Positions 50,184-59,471 of a stretch of 64,000 nt of DNA are shown here, piece by piece. The first letter of the stretch is position 1. Every line of letters starts with the position of its first letter. The stretch lies in NCBI RefSeq assembly GCF_001562055.1, contig NZ_LLWE01000029.1:1-64000 (forward strand). Reading direction: 5' to 3'. Below the pieces are notes generated by a model that did not search any database, had not been told where the DNA came from, and worked only from the letters and a program-made list of their open reading frames with translations. The DNA comes from Polycladidibacter stylochi. GTDB lineage: Bacteria > Pseudomonadota > Alphaproteobacteria > Rhizobiales > Stappiaceae. The position numbers were made by a program, and so were the translations under genes.

Positions 50184-50729
50184 CTACCCTTTCACGCTTG
50201 TGTTGGCTCGCAATGAAGACAGCTTTTTAAGCGCTTTGCAGTCAACAATCATGCTTTGTAAAATCCGAAATGAAGCAAGAGCTGCCCCCACTGGCATTGA
50301 CCAGTACAAGAATGCGAGGCTGATACGGGTTGAAGTTCCAGGTACGAAAAGTACAGGTGATGTTTGCTTGATAACAAACGGGCTGGTTGCCTGTGCATTA
50401 CCGCGAACAGCCAGATAAGCAAAGAAAACCAGCATTACCGCTGAAAGAAACAGACCAAGATATAACTGGCCCTTTTGCGAAAGCTTACCAGAAACGATGG
50501 TTACTGCGACGTGTTTACGTTCTTTATAACCATAGCTAATACCTAGCCAGATAAACCAGACAAATAGCCAACGGACTAATTCTTCTGACCAAGAGAGAGA
50601 GTTCTGCACCACGTAGCGCATAAAAACCTGAAGGAAGATAAGTATGGCGATTGATGCCAAAGAGACAACAAGCAGGTCCCGCTCCAGATACTTATCTAGA
50701 TAGGCTAGCATTTTCATTGTTTTGTTCAC
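50184..50729 (-). CDS. dctQ: TRAP transporter small permease (DctQ)
   Basis: A 181-residue protein with four membrane helices (LLVVSLASIAILIFLQVFMRYV, WLFVWFIWLGISYGYKE, LYLGLFLSAVMLVFFAYLAV, SLAFLYWSMPVGAALASFRIL). It carries the typical SLSWSEELVRWLFVWF motif of DctQ. Confidence 0.92.
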   Translation of the reverse strand: MNKTMKMLAYLDKYLERDLLVVSLASIAILIFLQVFMRYVVQNSLSWSEELVRWLFVWFIWLGISYGYKERKHVAVTIVSGKLSQKGQLYLGLFLSAVMLVFFAYLAVRGNAQATSPFVIKQTSPVLFVPGTSTRISLAFLYWSMPVGAALASFRILQSMIVDCKALKKLSSLRANTSVKG

Positions 50730-50741
50730 TTAAACTGGAGG

Positions 50742-50769
50742 AAAAACGGGGCCACTAGGCGCGACCCCG
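50742..50769 (-). terminator. Intercistronic attenuator between dctP and dctQ
   Basis: On the minus strand CGGGG (complement of 50765-50769) pairs with CCCCG (50747-50751) around a 13-base loop and is followed by UUUUU (complement of 50742-50746). Partial termination here would raise the ratio of binding protein to permease, common in TRAP operons. Confidence 0.6.
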
Positions 50770-50783
50770 ACAAATGCTGAAAT

Positions 50784-51788
50784 TTATTTCAATTCAGCTT
50801 CTGCTTTGGCAACCGCTGCCATAAGCTTACCGTAGGCTTCTTCGCCTACCAGTTTTTGGAACTCAGGCTTGAGCTCTTTGATTTTGCTTTGGAACTGAGC
50901 CATTTGCTCAGGGGTAAGCTCATTAACTTCGTTACCCTGCGCACGGAACCAATCAACTAACTCTGGTTCTTCTGCCTTGATGAGGTCCTGCTGGTACTCG
51001 GAAGCTTCAATTACAGCATCAGAGACGATTTTTTGCTGCTCTGCTGAGAGACTTTCGTATTTAGCAGGGTTCATTACAACAGTGTAAGCTGAATAAACGT
51101 GGTTGGTTAGTGAGATGTACTTATTCACCTCATGAGTACGCATGGAGCGGATATTTGAGAGCGGATTTTCTTGCGCGTCAATCACACCTTGTTGTAGCGC
51201 TGAATATACCTCACCAGAAGCCATCGGCATTGGGTTAGCACCCAACTTAGACCAAGCAGTAATGTGCGCATCAACTTGCATGGTGCGTAGTTTCAAGCCT
51301 TCTACATCCGCTGGTGTGTAAACAGGCCCGCGACTGTTTGTCAGCTGACGAATGCCGATTTCAAACCAACCCATGGATTTAAGACCAATAGGTTCCATTT
51401 TTTCGCCAAGCCAATCACCGTATTCACCCAAGAATACTTTACGGGCAACTTCACGGCTTGCAAAAGTATAAGGCAATTCTGTTGCTGCAAAGATATCATC
51501 CCAGCCTGATAGAACGCCGACGGCTTCCGCATTCAAGTCAATTTCGCCCATTTGAACGAATTCAAGTAACTCACGGCCTTCACCCAATTGACCTGCTGGG
51601 TAAATTTCAACTTCAATATCGCCATTCGTGCGTTTTTCGACAATTTCTTCGAACTTTTGCCATGCTTTATGCATATGGTTCGATTCCGGTGCCCCATGAG
51701 CCACTTTAAGAGTGACATCGGCAGCTAGTGCAGTTCCAGCCATAAGGATTGATGCAGCCGCAAGGCAGATAGAAAAACGTTTTTTCAC
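50784..51788 (-). CDS. dctP: TRAP transporter substrate-binding protein (DctP)
   Basis: A 334-residue periplasmic binding protein. The signal peptide KKRFSICLAAASILMAGTALAA is followed by VTLKVAHGAPESNHMHKAWQKFEEIVEKRTNGDIEVEIYPAGQLGEGRELLEFVQMGEIDLN. The conserved substrate-arginine region is IGIRQLTNSRGPVYTPADVEGLKLR, and NPLSNI follows later. The GTG at 51788 with GGGAG upstream is chosen because it places the signal peptide at the start; an ATG 63 codons earlier would not. Confidence 0.95.
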   Translation of the reverse strand: MKKRFSICLAAASILMAGTALAADVTLKVAHGAPESNHMHKAWQKFEEIVEKRTNGDIEVEIYPAGQLGEGRELLEFVQMGEIDLNAEAVGVLSGWDDIFAATELPYTFASREVARKVFLGEYGDWLGEKMEPIGLKSMGWFEIGIRQLTNSRGPVYTPADVEGLKLRTMQVDAHITAWSKLGANPMPMASGEVYSALQQGVIDAQENPLSNIRSMRTHEVNKYISLTNHVYSAYTVVMNPAKYESLSAEQQKIVSDAVIEASEYQQDLIKAEEPELVDWFRAQGNEVNELTPEQMAQFQSKIKELKPEFQKLVGEEAYGKLMAAVAKAEAELK

Positions 51789-52363
51789 AGTGATACTCCC
51801 ATTATTTTTTGACTTCCCTTGAGTCAATTCCAATAAAATGAAAAAACGTTTTAGCAACAAGCTGGGAGCTCTACGTAAGCAATAGCGCTGGTATATTAAA
51901 AGCTGTGGCGTGATTGAGATGCACATATTTATTTTCAAAGAAAAATCACTTACCAAAACCAAGCGCTTTAGCGCCAATCACGTTTGCTTCTTAAAATAAT
52001 GATTGAATTCTAGTATGTTAGTCGATGCTTTATAAAGTGAACCATTCTATTGGCTCAATTTTCTTTTATATATGAACTTCTTCGTTACTCGTTTTACACG
52101 AATACAGTTGGTTTACCAGTTCTGAATTGCGACAAAATATCACCCCATTTTTTTGAAAATTCAGTAGGTGGATAACTGTTTATAGAATTTGAACACAAGA
52201 TTTGAGAGAATAATTGCTACGAAAAACTCTGGGTTAAGATGCTCAATTATTGAATGATAGATTTATAACGAGTTTGAAAATTTCAATATAATACGGGGAG
52301 CACCACTGGTCCCCCCCGCAATTAACGCTGAAACGTTTTACTAAGCCGCTATAGATTTTCGTG
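51789..52363. promoter_or_regulatory. Promoter region of the TRAP/dehydratase operon with palindromes
   Basis: This 575-bp gap contains no gene I can support. Two LacI-family-operator-like palindromes are visible: AAAACGTTTT at 51843-51852 and AAGCGCTT at 51961-51968, both upstream of dctP. A G/C hairpin (CGGGG with CCCCG, 52294-52318) lies beyond the znuA stop and may end that transcript. Operator function is inferred from position only. Confidence 0.4.
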
Positions 52364-53521
52364 CTATTTCAGGCATTTTTCCATGGAATTTGCCACACCC
52401 TCGATGAGTTGCAAATACATGTCTGGGCCTGGCGTTAATTCTGCGCCTAATGGGTCAATTTTTTCCAGTTTTGTATGTTGCTCTTGTGCCAAAACTTTAA
52501 TCGTTTTTGGGTTGAATTGCGGCTCGTAAAAAGCACATGAGATGTTTTTGCCATCTAAACGTTGGGAAATTTCGCGCATCTGCTTAGCGCCTGGAGTTAC
52601 TTGCGGGTTAAGCGTCATAGAACCGGATGCATGTAAACCATAGTGCTTTTCAAAGTACTGATAGGCATCATGGAACACGATGAAGCCCTTATTTTGATAT
52701 GGTTCAAGCCGGTGCTTAATTTTCTCATCAAGCTTATTTAGTTTCGCAATGGCATCTTTCGTATTTTGTTTGTAGCTTTCAGCGTGAATCGGGTCTTCTT
52801 TTTCAAGCTTTGCACTTATTGCTTTCAACATTGCTATGGCATTATGTGGATCTAACCATAGGTGAGGGTCGGCATTTCCATGATGTGCGTGGCCATCATG
52901 ATCTTCATGCTCGCCATGACCTTCCTCGTGCTTTTCATGGTCTGCATGTTTTTCATGCTCTTCATGATGTTCACCTTCGTGCTTATCGTGAGCTTCGTCA
53001 TGATCATGATCTTTGTGATCGTTATGATCCGCGTGCTCTTTATGCCCCTCTTGTTCGTGCTCGTGTTCTGCATGTTCATCGTGTTCTTCATGCGCGCCAT
53101 GACTATGCTTTTCAAAACCATCACCCGTGCGACGGCTTAAAATTTCCATTCCTTGAGCTTCCGAGAGCTCTGTCACACTGGCATTTTCGGCTAATGAATG
53201 GAGCGGTTTTTCTAAAAATGTTTCTAACTGCGGACCAACCCAGAACACGATATCTGCATTTTGCAAATCTCGTGCTTGCGATGGTTTTAAGCTATAGGTA
53301 TGTGGAGATCCGGCTCCGGTAACAATGAGCTTTGGTGTTGTCACACCTTTTGTAACTGATGCGACTAGCGCGTGGACAGGTTTGATTGACACCACGATTT
53401 GCGGTGCCTCGTCAGCTTTGGCATGCGAGGCAAAACTGGCTGTTAGCAAACTTGTTGCTAGAAGCAGCTTGGAAACATTTTTTTTAAAAGAAGCACTTTT
53501 AGGGAAACGATAATAGGTCAC
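52364..53521 (-). CDS. znuA: Zinc ABC transporter substrate-binding protein ZnuA
   Basis: A 385-residue periplasmic zinc-binding protein. The signal peptide (about 1-36) is followed by VVSIKPVHALVASVTKGV, GSPHTYSLKPSQARDLQNADIVFWVG (ligand H74) and DPHLWLDPHNAIAM (H220). FIVFHDAYQYFEKHYGL and a C-terminal disulfide-type cysteine pair (SCAFYEP, EKCLK) come next. Residues 139-214 are an exceptionally long His/Glu/Asp-rich loop, the flexible zinc-sensing loop of ZnuA proteins. The GTG start has GAGGATC upstream. znuB and znuC are not in the window. Confidence 0.95.
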   Translation of the reverse strand: MTYYRFPKSASFKKNVSKLLLATSLLTASFASHAKADEAPQIVVSIKPVHALVASVTKGVTTPKLIVTGAGSPHTYSLKPSQARDLQNADIVFWVGPQLETFLEKPLHSLAENASVTELSEAQGMEILSRRTGDGFEKHSHGAHEEHDEHAEHEHEQEGHKEHADHNDHKDHDHDEAHDKHEGEHHEEHEKHADHEKHEEGHGEHEDHDGHAHHGNADPHLWLDPHNAIAMLKAISAKLEKEDPIHAESYKQNTKDAIAKLNKLDEKIKHRLEPYQNKGFIVFHDAYQYFEKHYGLHASGSMTLNPQVTPGAKQMREISQRLDGKNISCAFYEPQFNPKTIKVLAQEQHTKLEKIDPLGAELTPGPDMYLQLIEGVANSMEKCLK

Positions 53522-53602
53522 TTGATCCTCATAGATGCACTATCATGAAGTTACGTTTGCGATGGGGTTGGCTAGCTCTTGTGGGGCTTGGTAGCTGGTA
53601 TA

Positions 53603-53641
53603 CTGATACAATATAACATCACGAATGTGATAATATAACAT
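53603..53641 (-). promoter_or_regulatory. Tandem Zur-box-like sites upstream of znuA
   Basis: ATGTGATAATATAACAT (53625-53641) is a 17-bp palindrome with one mismatch, of the ATGTTATAnTATAACAT type used by zinc-uptake repressor Zur. A second copy, 22 bp away (53603-53619), shares the perfect right half TATAACAT. They lie about 80-120 bp upstream of znuA, as expected for zinc-dependent repression. Confidence 0.6.
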
Positions 53642-53742
53642 CGCAATAAGCGCAAGCTTTATTTCTAAACTGTTTATTGTCATGGCTACACACTGACAAA
53701 TTGCCGGTTTTTTGTTAGAAGGACGGAAACAGGATGCTATAA

Positions 53743-54219
53743 ATGGCCGAAATTAAAGACGACCTAGACCGAAAACTGATTGCAATTCTACAGGCCAATG
53801 CACGTGAGCCTGTTTCTGCCATTGCTAGAAAACTGGATGTGGCTCGCTCTACTGTTCAAGAAAGAATAAGCCGCTTGGAGAGAAGCGGTGTCATTGCTGG
53901 CTATACCGCCATTCTTGGGGATTTGGAAGAAGGGCAGAAACTACAAGCTTTGGTCATGCTTTCTGTTTCGCAGCAACACTCACGGGAATTGGTGAAGCAG
54001 TTGGAATCCTTTCCCGAGATAAAAAGCTGCGTGACCATTTCCGGCGAATTTGATGTGTTTTTGGTGGTTGAACCCAATCGTCTTGAAGACCTCGACGATA
54101 TTTTGGATGACATTGCTGAAATTCCCGGCGTTCTGCGCTCACGCTCTTCAATTGTGCTTTCGAAGCGGTTTGAGCGGCAAAAACCGTTTTTACCCCGCGC
54201 CAGTATTCCACTTGGGTAA
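53743..54219 (+). CDS. Lrp/AsnC-family transcriptional regulator
   Basis: A 158-residue regulator. It has an N-terminal winged HTH (DLDRKLIAILQANAREPVSAIARKLDVARSTVQERISRLERSGVI) and a C-terminal ligand-binding RAM domain (LQALVMLSVSQQHSRELVKQLESFPEIKSCVTISGEFDVFLVVE). It is transcribed towards a saccharopine-dehydrogenase-like gene 150 bp downstream, which suggests control of an amino-acid catabolic step. Confidence 0.92.
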   Translation: MAEIKDDLDRKLIAILQANAREPVSAIARKLDVARSTVQERISRLERSGVIAGYTAILGDLEEGQKLQALVMLSVSQQHSRELVKQLESFPEIKSCVTISGEFDVFLVVEPNRLEDLDDILDDIAEIPGVLRSRSSIVLSKRFERQKPFLPRASIPLG

Positions 54220-54371
54220 CTCTTCCTCGATCTTTCTTACGCTAGATTATACATTTTGCTGGATATTTCGTCAATTTAACGGATATCAATATCTAACCCG
54301 TTATTTCCATCCCTAGGAAGTGAACGTAAATTCACTTAGCCTTTCCTCTTAGAGTTTAGGGAGGAGTGGAC

Positions 54372-55487
54372 ATGACGAACTGGAAACTAGCTGTTATAGG
54401 GGCGGGGAAAATCGGGCGGACGATTGCCAACCTGCTACATGCTGGCGGCACCTATCATGTAAGTGTTTTTGATCAAAACAAAACAGCTTTAGATAGTCTG
54501 CCGGAGTTTATTGAATGCCATCATGTGGACATTCAAGATGGAGAGAGGTTAGAGAACGCATTGCGCGGACACAATGCTGTCATCTCTGCTGCACCTTTTT
54601 ACCTTACCGAAACAATCGCCCAGTCTGCTTTCAATGCTGGTGTGCATTACTTTGACTTAACCGAGGATGTTGCTTCTACAGCATTTGTCGAAAAGCTTGC
54701 GCGCGGCGGAAAAACTGCTTTTGCTCCGCAATGCGGTCTTGCGCCCGGCTTTGTGAGTATTGCTGCCAGTGCTCTGGCCAAACAATTCGACTCGCTTGAG
54801 AGCCTTGTTTTACGGGTTGGTGCGCTACCGCGCTTCCCAACAAACAGGTTAAAATATAACTTAACCTGGTCAACGGACGGACTGATAAATGAATATTGCA
54901 ATCCGTGCATTGCAATTGATCATGGTAGCTTGCGCCATGTGGCACCGCTTGAGGGCTACGAGAGTTTTAGCCTTGAAGGCGCGGATTATGAAGCCTTTAA
55001 TACCTCTGGCGGCTTAGGCTCACTGGCAAATTCACTATCGGGTAAGGTGCAGAACCTGCGCTATTTGAGTATTCGCTACCCTGGACACCGTGATGTTATG
55101 CGTTTGCTTTTGCATGACTTAGGCCTGGAGCGGCGGCGCGATTTATTAAAGCAAGTTATGGAAGAGGCTATTCCTGCCACCATACAAGACAGGGTACTGG
55201 TATTTATAACCGCTCGCGGCGAGATTGATGGTCGCTTTGAAGAGCGCTCTTATTTGAATAACATCAATGCCAGAAAGATTAATGGTGAGGCCTGGAGCGC
55301 TATTCAGATAACAACAGCTGCTGGTATTTGCGCTTGTGTTGATCTTATGCGAACTGGCGACTTGCCGCAAAGCGGATTTATACATCAAGAAGACATCTGC
55401 TTTGAGCAGTTTTTGCAAAACCGCTATGGTGCACTTTATACACCTGACACAAGCGATATTGCCCAGTTCAACCAGCTTGCGGCATAA
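54372..55487 (+). CDS. Saccharopine dehydrogenase-like NAD(P)-binding oxidoreductase
   Basis: A 371-residue enzyme with an N-terminal Rossmann fold (KLAVIGAGKIGRTIANLLHAGG) and the saccharopine dehydrogenase-type body (GHNAVISAAPFYLTETIAQSAFNAGVHYFDLTED, APQCGLAPGFVSIAASALAK, LRVGALPRFPTNRLKYNLTWSTDGLINEYCNP). The neighbouring Lrp-type regulator suggests an amino-acid substrate, for instance a lysine-related dehydrogenase, but this is not proven. ATG 54372 has GGGAGGAG upstream. Confidence 0.85.
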   Translation: MTNWKLAVIGAGKIGRTIANLLHAGGTYHVSVFDQNKTALDSLPEFIECHHVDIQDGERLENALRGHNAVISAAPFYLTETIAQSAFNAGVHYFDLTEDVASTAFVEKLARGGKTAFAPQCGLAPGFVSIAASALAKQFDSLESLVLRVGALPRFPTNRLKYNLTWSTDGLINEYCNPCIAIDHGSLRHVAPLEGYESFSLEGADYEAFNTSGGLGSLANSLSGKVQNLRYLSIRYPGHRDVMRLLLHDLGLERRRDLLKQVMEEAIPATIQDRVLVFITARGEIDGRFEERSYLNNINARKINGEAWSAIQITTAAGICACVDLMRTGDLPQSGFIHQEDICFEQFLQNRYGALYTPDTSDIAQFNQLAA

Positions 55488-55515
55488 AGCCATCACCTTG
55501 AACAGACAATGGTTG

Positions 55516-55544
55516 GCAAATGGGGCAGTTGCCTCCCCATTTGC
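55516..55544. terminator. Inverted repeat between convergent genes, possible bidirectional terminator
   Basis: GCAAATGGGG (55516-55525) and CCCCATTTGC (55535-55544) pair perfectly over 10 bp, between the convergent dehydrogenase-like and cydC genes. There is no U-run on either side, so it may act with Rho or only stabilise mRNA ends. Confidence 0.45.
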
Positions 55545-55570
55545 TGGTCCATCTTACTGGAGCAATGCTA

Positions 55571-57295
55571 TCAGTCTTGGCGTAATCCCGTTTGTACTTC
55601 AGGGGTTGCAGGTTTTCCCAGATCGTTGAGTACGCCATCTTGCAAACTATAAACTTTGTTTACGTTTTCCAACTCAAGCGCCCTATGGGAGATAAGAAGT
55701 ACTGTTGACCCTTGGCTTAGTTGCCAAAATGCCTGCATTATTTGCGACGCCGTTTGCGCATCCAGGCCTTCTGTCATTTCGTCAGCGATCCATATGCGCG
55801 GCTGTCGTAAAAAAGCTCGCGCCATTGCCAGTCGGCGATTTTCACCTCCCGAAAGGCCTTGCCCTCCTTCACCCATCAATGTTTCCAGCTGCTCCGGCAT
55901 TGCCTTGATGCGTGTTTGCAAGCCAGCGACCGTTAAGGCCTGCCACAACTCGGCATCACTTGCCTCCGGCTTTGCTATCCGTAAGTTGTCAGCAATAGAG
56001 GCATGGAAAACCTCCGTTTTTTGGCCAATAACAATTACTTGTTGGCGCAGCTCTGCTTCGGGTATTTGTGCAAGTGGCTTTCCGAAAATACTGATCTTGC
56101 CCGTATGATCTGGGAGTAAGCGCGCAATGATTGCTGCTAGTGTGGACTTTCCAGCTCCGCTTTGACCGATGATTGCCAGTGATTGCCCGGGGGATACAGT
56201 TAAATCTATCTGTTTTAGAGGTGCATAATTGCTCCCCGGATAGCTATAGGACAAGCCAGCAATAGCGATTGCAGGTGCATTGGCAATTGCTGATTGGTCT
56301 GAGCCGGTTAGCACGGGTTCATCTGCTGTTTGTTTGGTGTAGCTTATTACACGCTCAGCAGCCTTAGCCATTTTACTCCAGCTACCAGCGCCACTGGCTG
56401 TTGAAACCAAAAGCTCCGGTAGTGCCAGCGCTACAAACGCAAACAGCGCAACATGTTTAAATTCCATAGCGCCTTGATCGTAAGCCATTGCAGCAAGTAA
56501 AAAGGTCACGGCCAACAGCACTTGAGAAAGTGTTGAGACAAGTACCAGATTGCGCTGTTCATGGTGCTGCGAGGTAATCAGATCTTCTTCCAAGCGACTG
56601 GAAGCCTTTAAAACCTTTGTTTCTTGACGTTTAAGGCCACCGTATATCGCTAAGTCGCGGCGACCACGTACAAGGTCAGAAATGCGCACTCTTAAAGCAT
56701 CGCGTGAGACATCAATGTGTTTTGCCCGATTGCGCTCGGCTTTTGTGGCGCTTAATGCAAGAATTGCAAGTGTTCCCGCTTGTAAGCAAGCAATTACCAT
56801 AGCTGCAAGCGGTGCATAATGTGCAAGGATAAAGACTGTTAACGCCGTTATGGTCAGTGTGGTGAATAACGGAAGTGCAAGACGCAAATACAAACCGTCT
56901 AGCTGGTCGACATCACTTACAATACGGTTCAATGCCGTAGCAGAGCGCTGCATGTGATTTGGCTGCTTCATGCGTGCAACCATACCCTTAAAAACTTGCA
57001 GGCGTAAAAGGGCAAGAAAACGGAATGTGGCATCATGAGTGACAACGCGTTCTACATAGCGCCCGAAAATGCGCAATATGGCATAGGTACGGATACGTGA
57101 AGAAAAAAGCGCGTAATTGAAGAGTAGCCCCGCTCCTCCTGCAGCGGCCAATGCAGCAGAACTGATGAAGTAACCCGACACTGCGAGCAGAGCGATACCA
57201 GATGCGGCGGGAAGTAATGCCACAAACGCACCAACCCAAAAGGCTATTGGATGTTGCTTTTGCAAGCGGTTTAAGAGAATAAGAATGGCTTTCAT
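55571..57295 (-). CDS. cydC: Thiol reductant ABC exporter, subunit CydC
   Basis: A 574-residue half-transporter. Six membrane helices in residues 15-310 precede an ABC ATPase domain with Walker A GQSGAGKST (377-385), signature LSGGENRRLAMARAFL (481-496) and Walker B IWIADEMTEGLD (501-512). CydDC exports glutathione and cysteine and is needed for assembly of cytochrome bd and periplasmic cytochromes. It overlaps cydD by ATGA. cydAB are not in the window. Confidence 0.93.
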   Translation of the reverse strand: MKAILILLNRLQKQHPIAFWVGAFVALLPAASGIALLAVSGYFISSAALAAAGGAGLLFNYALFSSRIRTYAILRIFGRYVERVVTHDATFRFLALLRLQVFKGMVARMKQPNHMQRSATALNRIVSDVDQLDGLYLRLALPLFTTLTITALTVFILAHYAPLAAMVIACLQAGTLAILALSATKAERNRAKHIDVSRDALRVRISDLVRGRRDLAIYGGLKRQETKVLKASSRLEEDLITSQHHEQRNLVLVSTLSQVLLAVTFLLAAMAYDQGAMEFKHVALFAFVALALPELLVSTASGAGSWSKMAKAAERVISYTKQTADEPVLTGSDQSAIANAPAIAIAGLSYSYPGSNYAPLKQIDLTVSPGQSLAIIGQSGAGKSTLAAIIARLLPDHTGKISIFGKPLAQIPEAELRQQVIVIGQKTEVFHASIADNLRIAKPEASDAELWQALTVAGLQTRIKAMPEQLETLMGEGGQGLSGGENRRLAMARAFLRQPRIWIADEMTEGLDAQTASQIMQAFWQLSQGSTVLLISHRALELENVNKVYSLQDGVLNDLGKPATPEVQTGLRQD

Positions 57296-59118
57296 TGTTC
57301 TTCTCCACCGCTTTTCGAGAGAAACTTCGTCTTTTTATTGGTTTGTTTTGTTATCAATTGCCCATCGATTAACTCATATAGGCGGTCTGCCCTTTCACAA
57401 ACGCTTTTATCGTGCGTTGCAACCAACACTGGCTTTCGCTTTGATAGTTTAACAAGGCTGGATAGCACTTGCTGGGCTGTGTAGCCGTCCAAATCTGCGG
57501 TTGGCTCATCCGCTAGTATTATTAGTGCATCATCACGAATTGCTGCCCTTGCGATGGCGAAGCGACGGCGTTCACCCATAGATAGCCCAAGGCCTTCCTC
57601 GCCAATACCTCCGGAAAGCCCACCTTGAATTTTCTCAATTAGCTGTCCAGCATGAGCTTCTTTTAATGCAGCAATCATCTGCTCATCACTGGCAGCGCGG
57701 TTTGCTAAATGAAGATTCGAGCGCAACGTGCCATGAAACAGTTTTGGTGATTGAGAGACAACCGCTATGCTTTTTTGCCATAATGAGTGGTCAAGATGCT
57801 TTAAATCTTTCTCCGCATATTTAATCGTGCCGCTATCAGGTGTGATAAATTTTTGCAGTACGTCAAGTAAAGTGGATTTACCTGCGCCGCTTTCACCAGT
57901 AATTACAACGAGTTCCGGCCCATCCATTTGGAAGGATACTTTATCTAGAATAGTTTTGCTATCTCGGGAAAAGCCAAGATTTTCAATGATAAGCTTTCCT
58001 TGAACTGACAGGTCAATGTTGGATGGCGGCTGTAGCGGTTGCGCTTTCACAGTTGTTTGATTGTTTGGGGTATCATCAGCCTTTGCCAGTAGCTCTGCCG
58101 CCGCAATTGCAGCTGCTCTGTCATGATAGGCTTGGGCAAACAAGCGTAAGGGTGCAAAAAACTCTGGCACAAGCAGAAGAATAAACAGGCTCGTTCCCAA
58201 ATTAAGTTCAACACCATAGCTGCCAAAACTCCAATAGCCCAGTAGCGAAAAACCGGCATATATTGCTGCAAGGGCCAAGCCCAAAGCACTGAACAATTCT
58301 AATGAAGTGCTTGAAAGGAATGCAATGCGCAGGACTTTCATTGTTGAAGCTCTGAACTGGTTCGCAAAACGGTCCATATCTGCTTCTGTGGTCTTTATGG
58401 CCCCAAAAATTTGCAGTGTTTCCAAACCACGCAGCCGATCAAGTAAGAAAGCGCTCATATCTGCCAGTATGCCCAATTGCTGCTCGCTTGCCCGTTTTGC
58501 TTTAATGCCAACAAGCGCCATAGCAAGTGGCACTAAAGGTGCTAATACAATCAGTAGCAGGGCTACGAACCAGCTAACACTTGCAATGGCGATTAGGAAC
58601 CCCAGAGGCACCAAAATTAAACGACGCTCAATTGGTAGATACTTTGCAATGTAAGGCCCAATAGCCTGAATATGCTCCACTGCTAAGCTTGCAAACTTAC
58701 CACTTGCTGGCAGTGGTGTTGCAGGAGAAACACCAGATATTCGAGAGAGTAGTTTTTCTTGCAGTGTTTGTCGTGTTCTGGCAGCAGCCACGATTGCAAT
58801 GTGATCAGCCTTTAAGCGCAAGTACGCGCGTATCCCACTTATAACGATAATAACAAGCGTTGCCAGTATTGCGACCTTAAGCCCTTGGTGCTCGCTCATA
58901 AGCCAATTTATGGCATAGGCAAGAGCCGCAGCCTGAGCTACCCATAGTAACTCCGAGGCAGCATGTAGATAGGACGAATGAGAAATTGCTGTTTTTTCTG
59001 GGGCGATTGCAGTTTGCAGCCAGCTACTTCCAACGGATTGTTTTCGCTTCCTCTTTTTCTTTTTCGGCATGTTTTGATTATCGACAATTGTTTGTTGTTG
59101 TTTATTAATTGTAGTCAT
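57292..59118 (-). CDS. cydD: Thiol reductant ABC exporter, subunit CydD
   Basis: A 608-residue half-transporter with a lysine/arginine-rich cytoplasmic start (PKKKKRKRKQS), six membrane helices (about 50-335), and an ATPase domain. That domain has Walker A GESGAGKST (408-416), signature LSMGERRRFAIARAAI and Walker B LIILADEPTADLD. It forms the heterodimer with the CydC encoded just downstream. Confidence 0.93.
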   Translation of the reverse strand: MTTINKQQQTIVDNQNMPKKKKRKRKQSVGSSWLQTAIAPEKTAISHSSYLHAASELLWVAQAAALAYAINWLMSEHQGLKVAILATLVIIVISGIRAYLRLKADHIAIVAAARTRQTLQEKLLSRISGVSPATPLPASGKFASLAVEHIQAIGPYIAKYLPIERRLILVPLGFLIAIASVSWFVALLLIVLAPLVPLAMALVGIKAKRASEQQLGILADMSAFLLDRLRGLETLQIFGAIKTTEADMDRFANQFRASTMKVLRIAFLSSTSLELFSALGLALAAIYAGFSLLGYWSFGSYGVELNLGTSLFILLLVPEFFAPLRLFAQAYHDRAAAIAAAELLAKADDTPNNQTTVKAQPLQPPSNIDLSVQGKLIIENLGFSRDSKTILDKVSFQMDGPELVVITGESGAGKSTLLDVLQKFITPDSGTIKYAEKDLKHLDHSLWQKSIAVVSQSPKLFHGTLRSNLHLANRAASDEQMIAALKEAHAGQLIEKIQGGLSGGIGEEGLGLSMGERRRFAIARAAIRDDALIILADEPTADLDGYTAQQVLSSLVKLSKRKPVLVATHDKSVCERADRLYELIDGQLITKQTNKKTKFLSKSGGEEQ

Positions 59119-59471
59119 ATGTCTGCATGCCTCGCTCCACCTTTTGGCAATCCATTCCTTAATAGAATTTTTTGCTTATCGGGATAATTGATAGGCAGCT
59201 TTCCCCTCATCAGCTCCAAATCAGTACCCACAATATTATGGGAATACTGCTAATGCGTGGCTATTCGCAAGTTATTCTTATTCGAAACCACGTAGGAGTA
59301 CTGAGACAAAAGAGCGCATCTCTAATTATAAGCAGGATAAGGCTGTTTGCATTTTGAGTGAAACAAATTCACGAATAACCCATTGCAAGGCATTTAACAG
59401 GTTAAATTCAATTATTGGACATAAAACGCCACCCTAAAAAGTAGAGTGGCGCTTACCTTGTTTCCCAGGTA
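59119..59471. other. Intergenic region between cydD and mmsA with an mmsA terminator
   Basis: No gene is supported here. At its mmsA end a hairpin (CGCCAC 59427-59432 with GTGGCG 59446-59451) is followed on the minus strand by GUUUUAU, a plausible terminator for mmsA. The rest should contain the cydDC promoter. Confidence 0.45.

Noticed and set aside
52810-53322. Plus-strand histidine- and methionine-rich open frames
   Set aside because: They are antisense readings of the His-rich loop of znuA; their composition is a by-product of that repeat-like codon usage.
53743-53743. Possible divergent control of znuA and the Lrp-type gene by the Zur-like sites
   Set aside because: The sites lie closer to znuA and the Lrp-type gene has no evident link to zinc; dual control cannot be supported.
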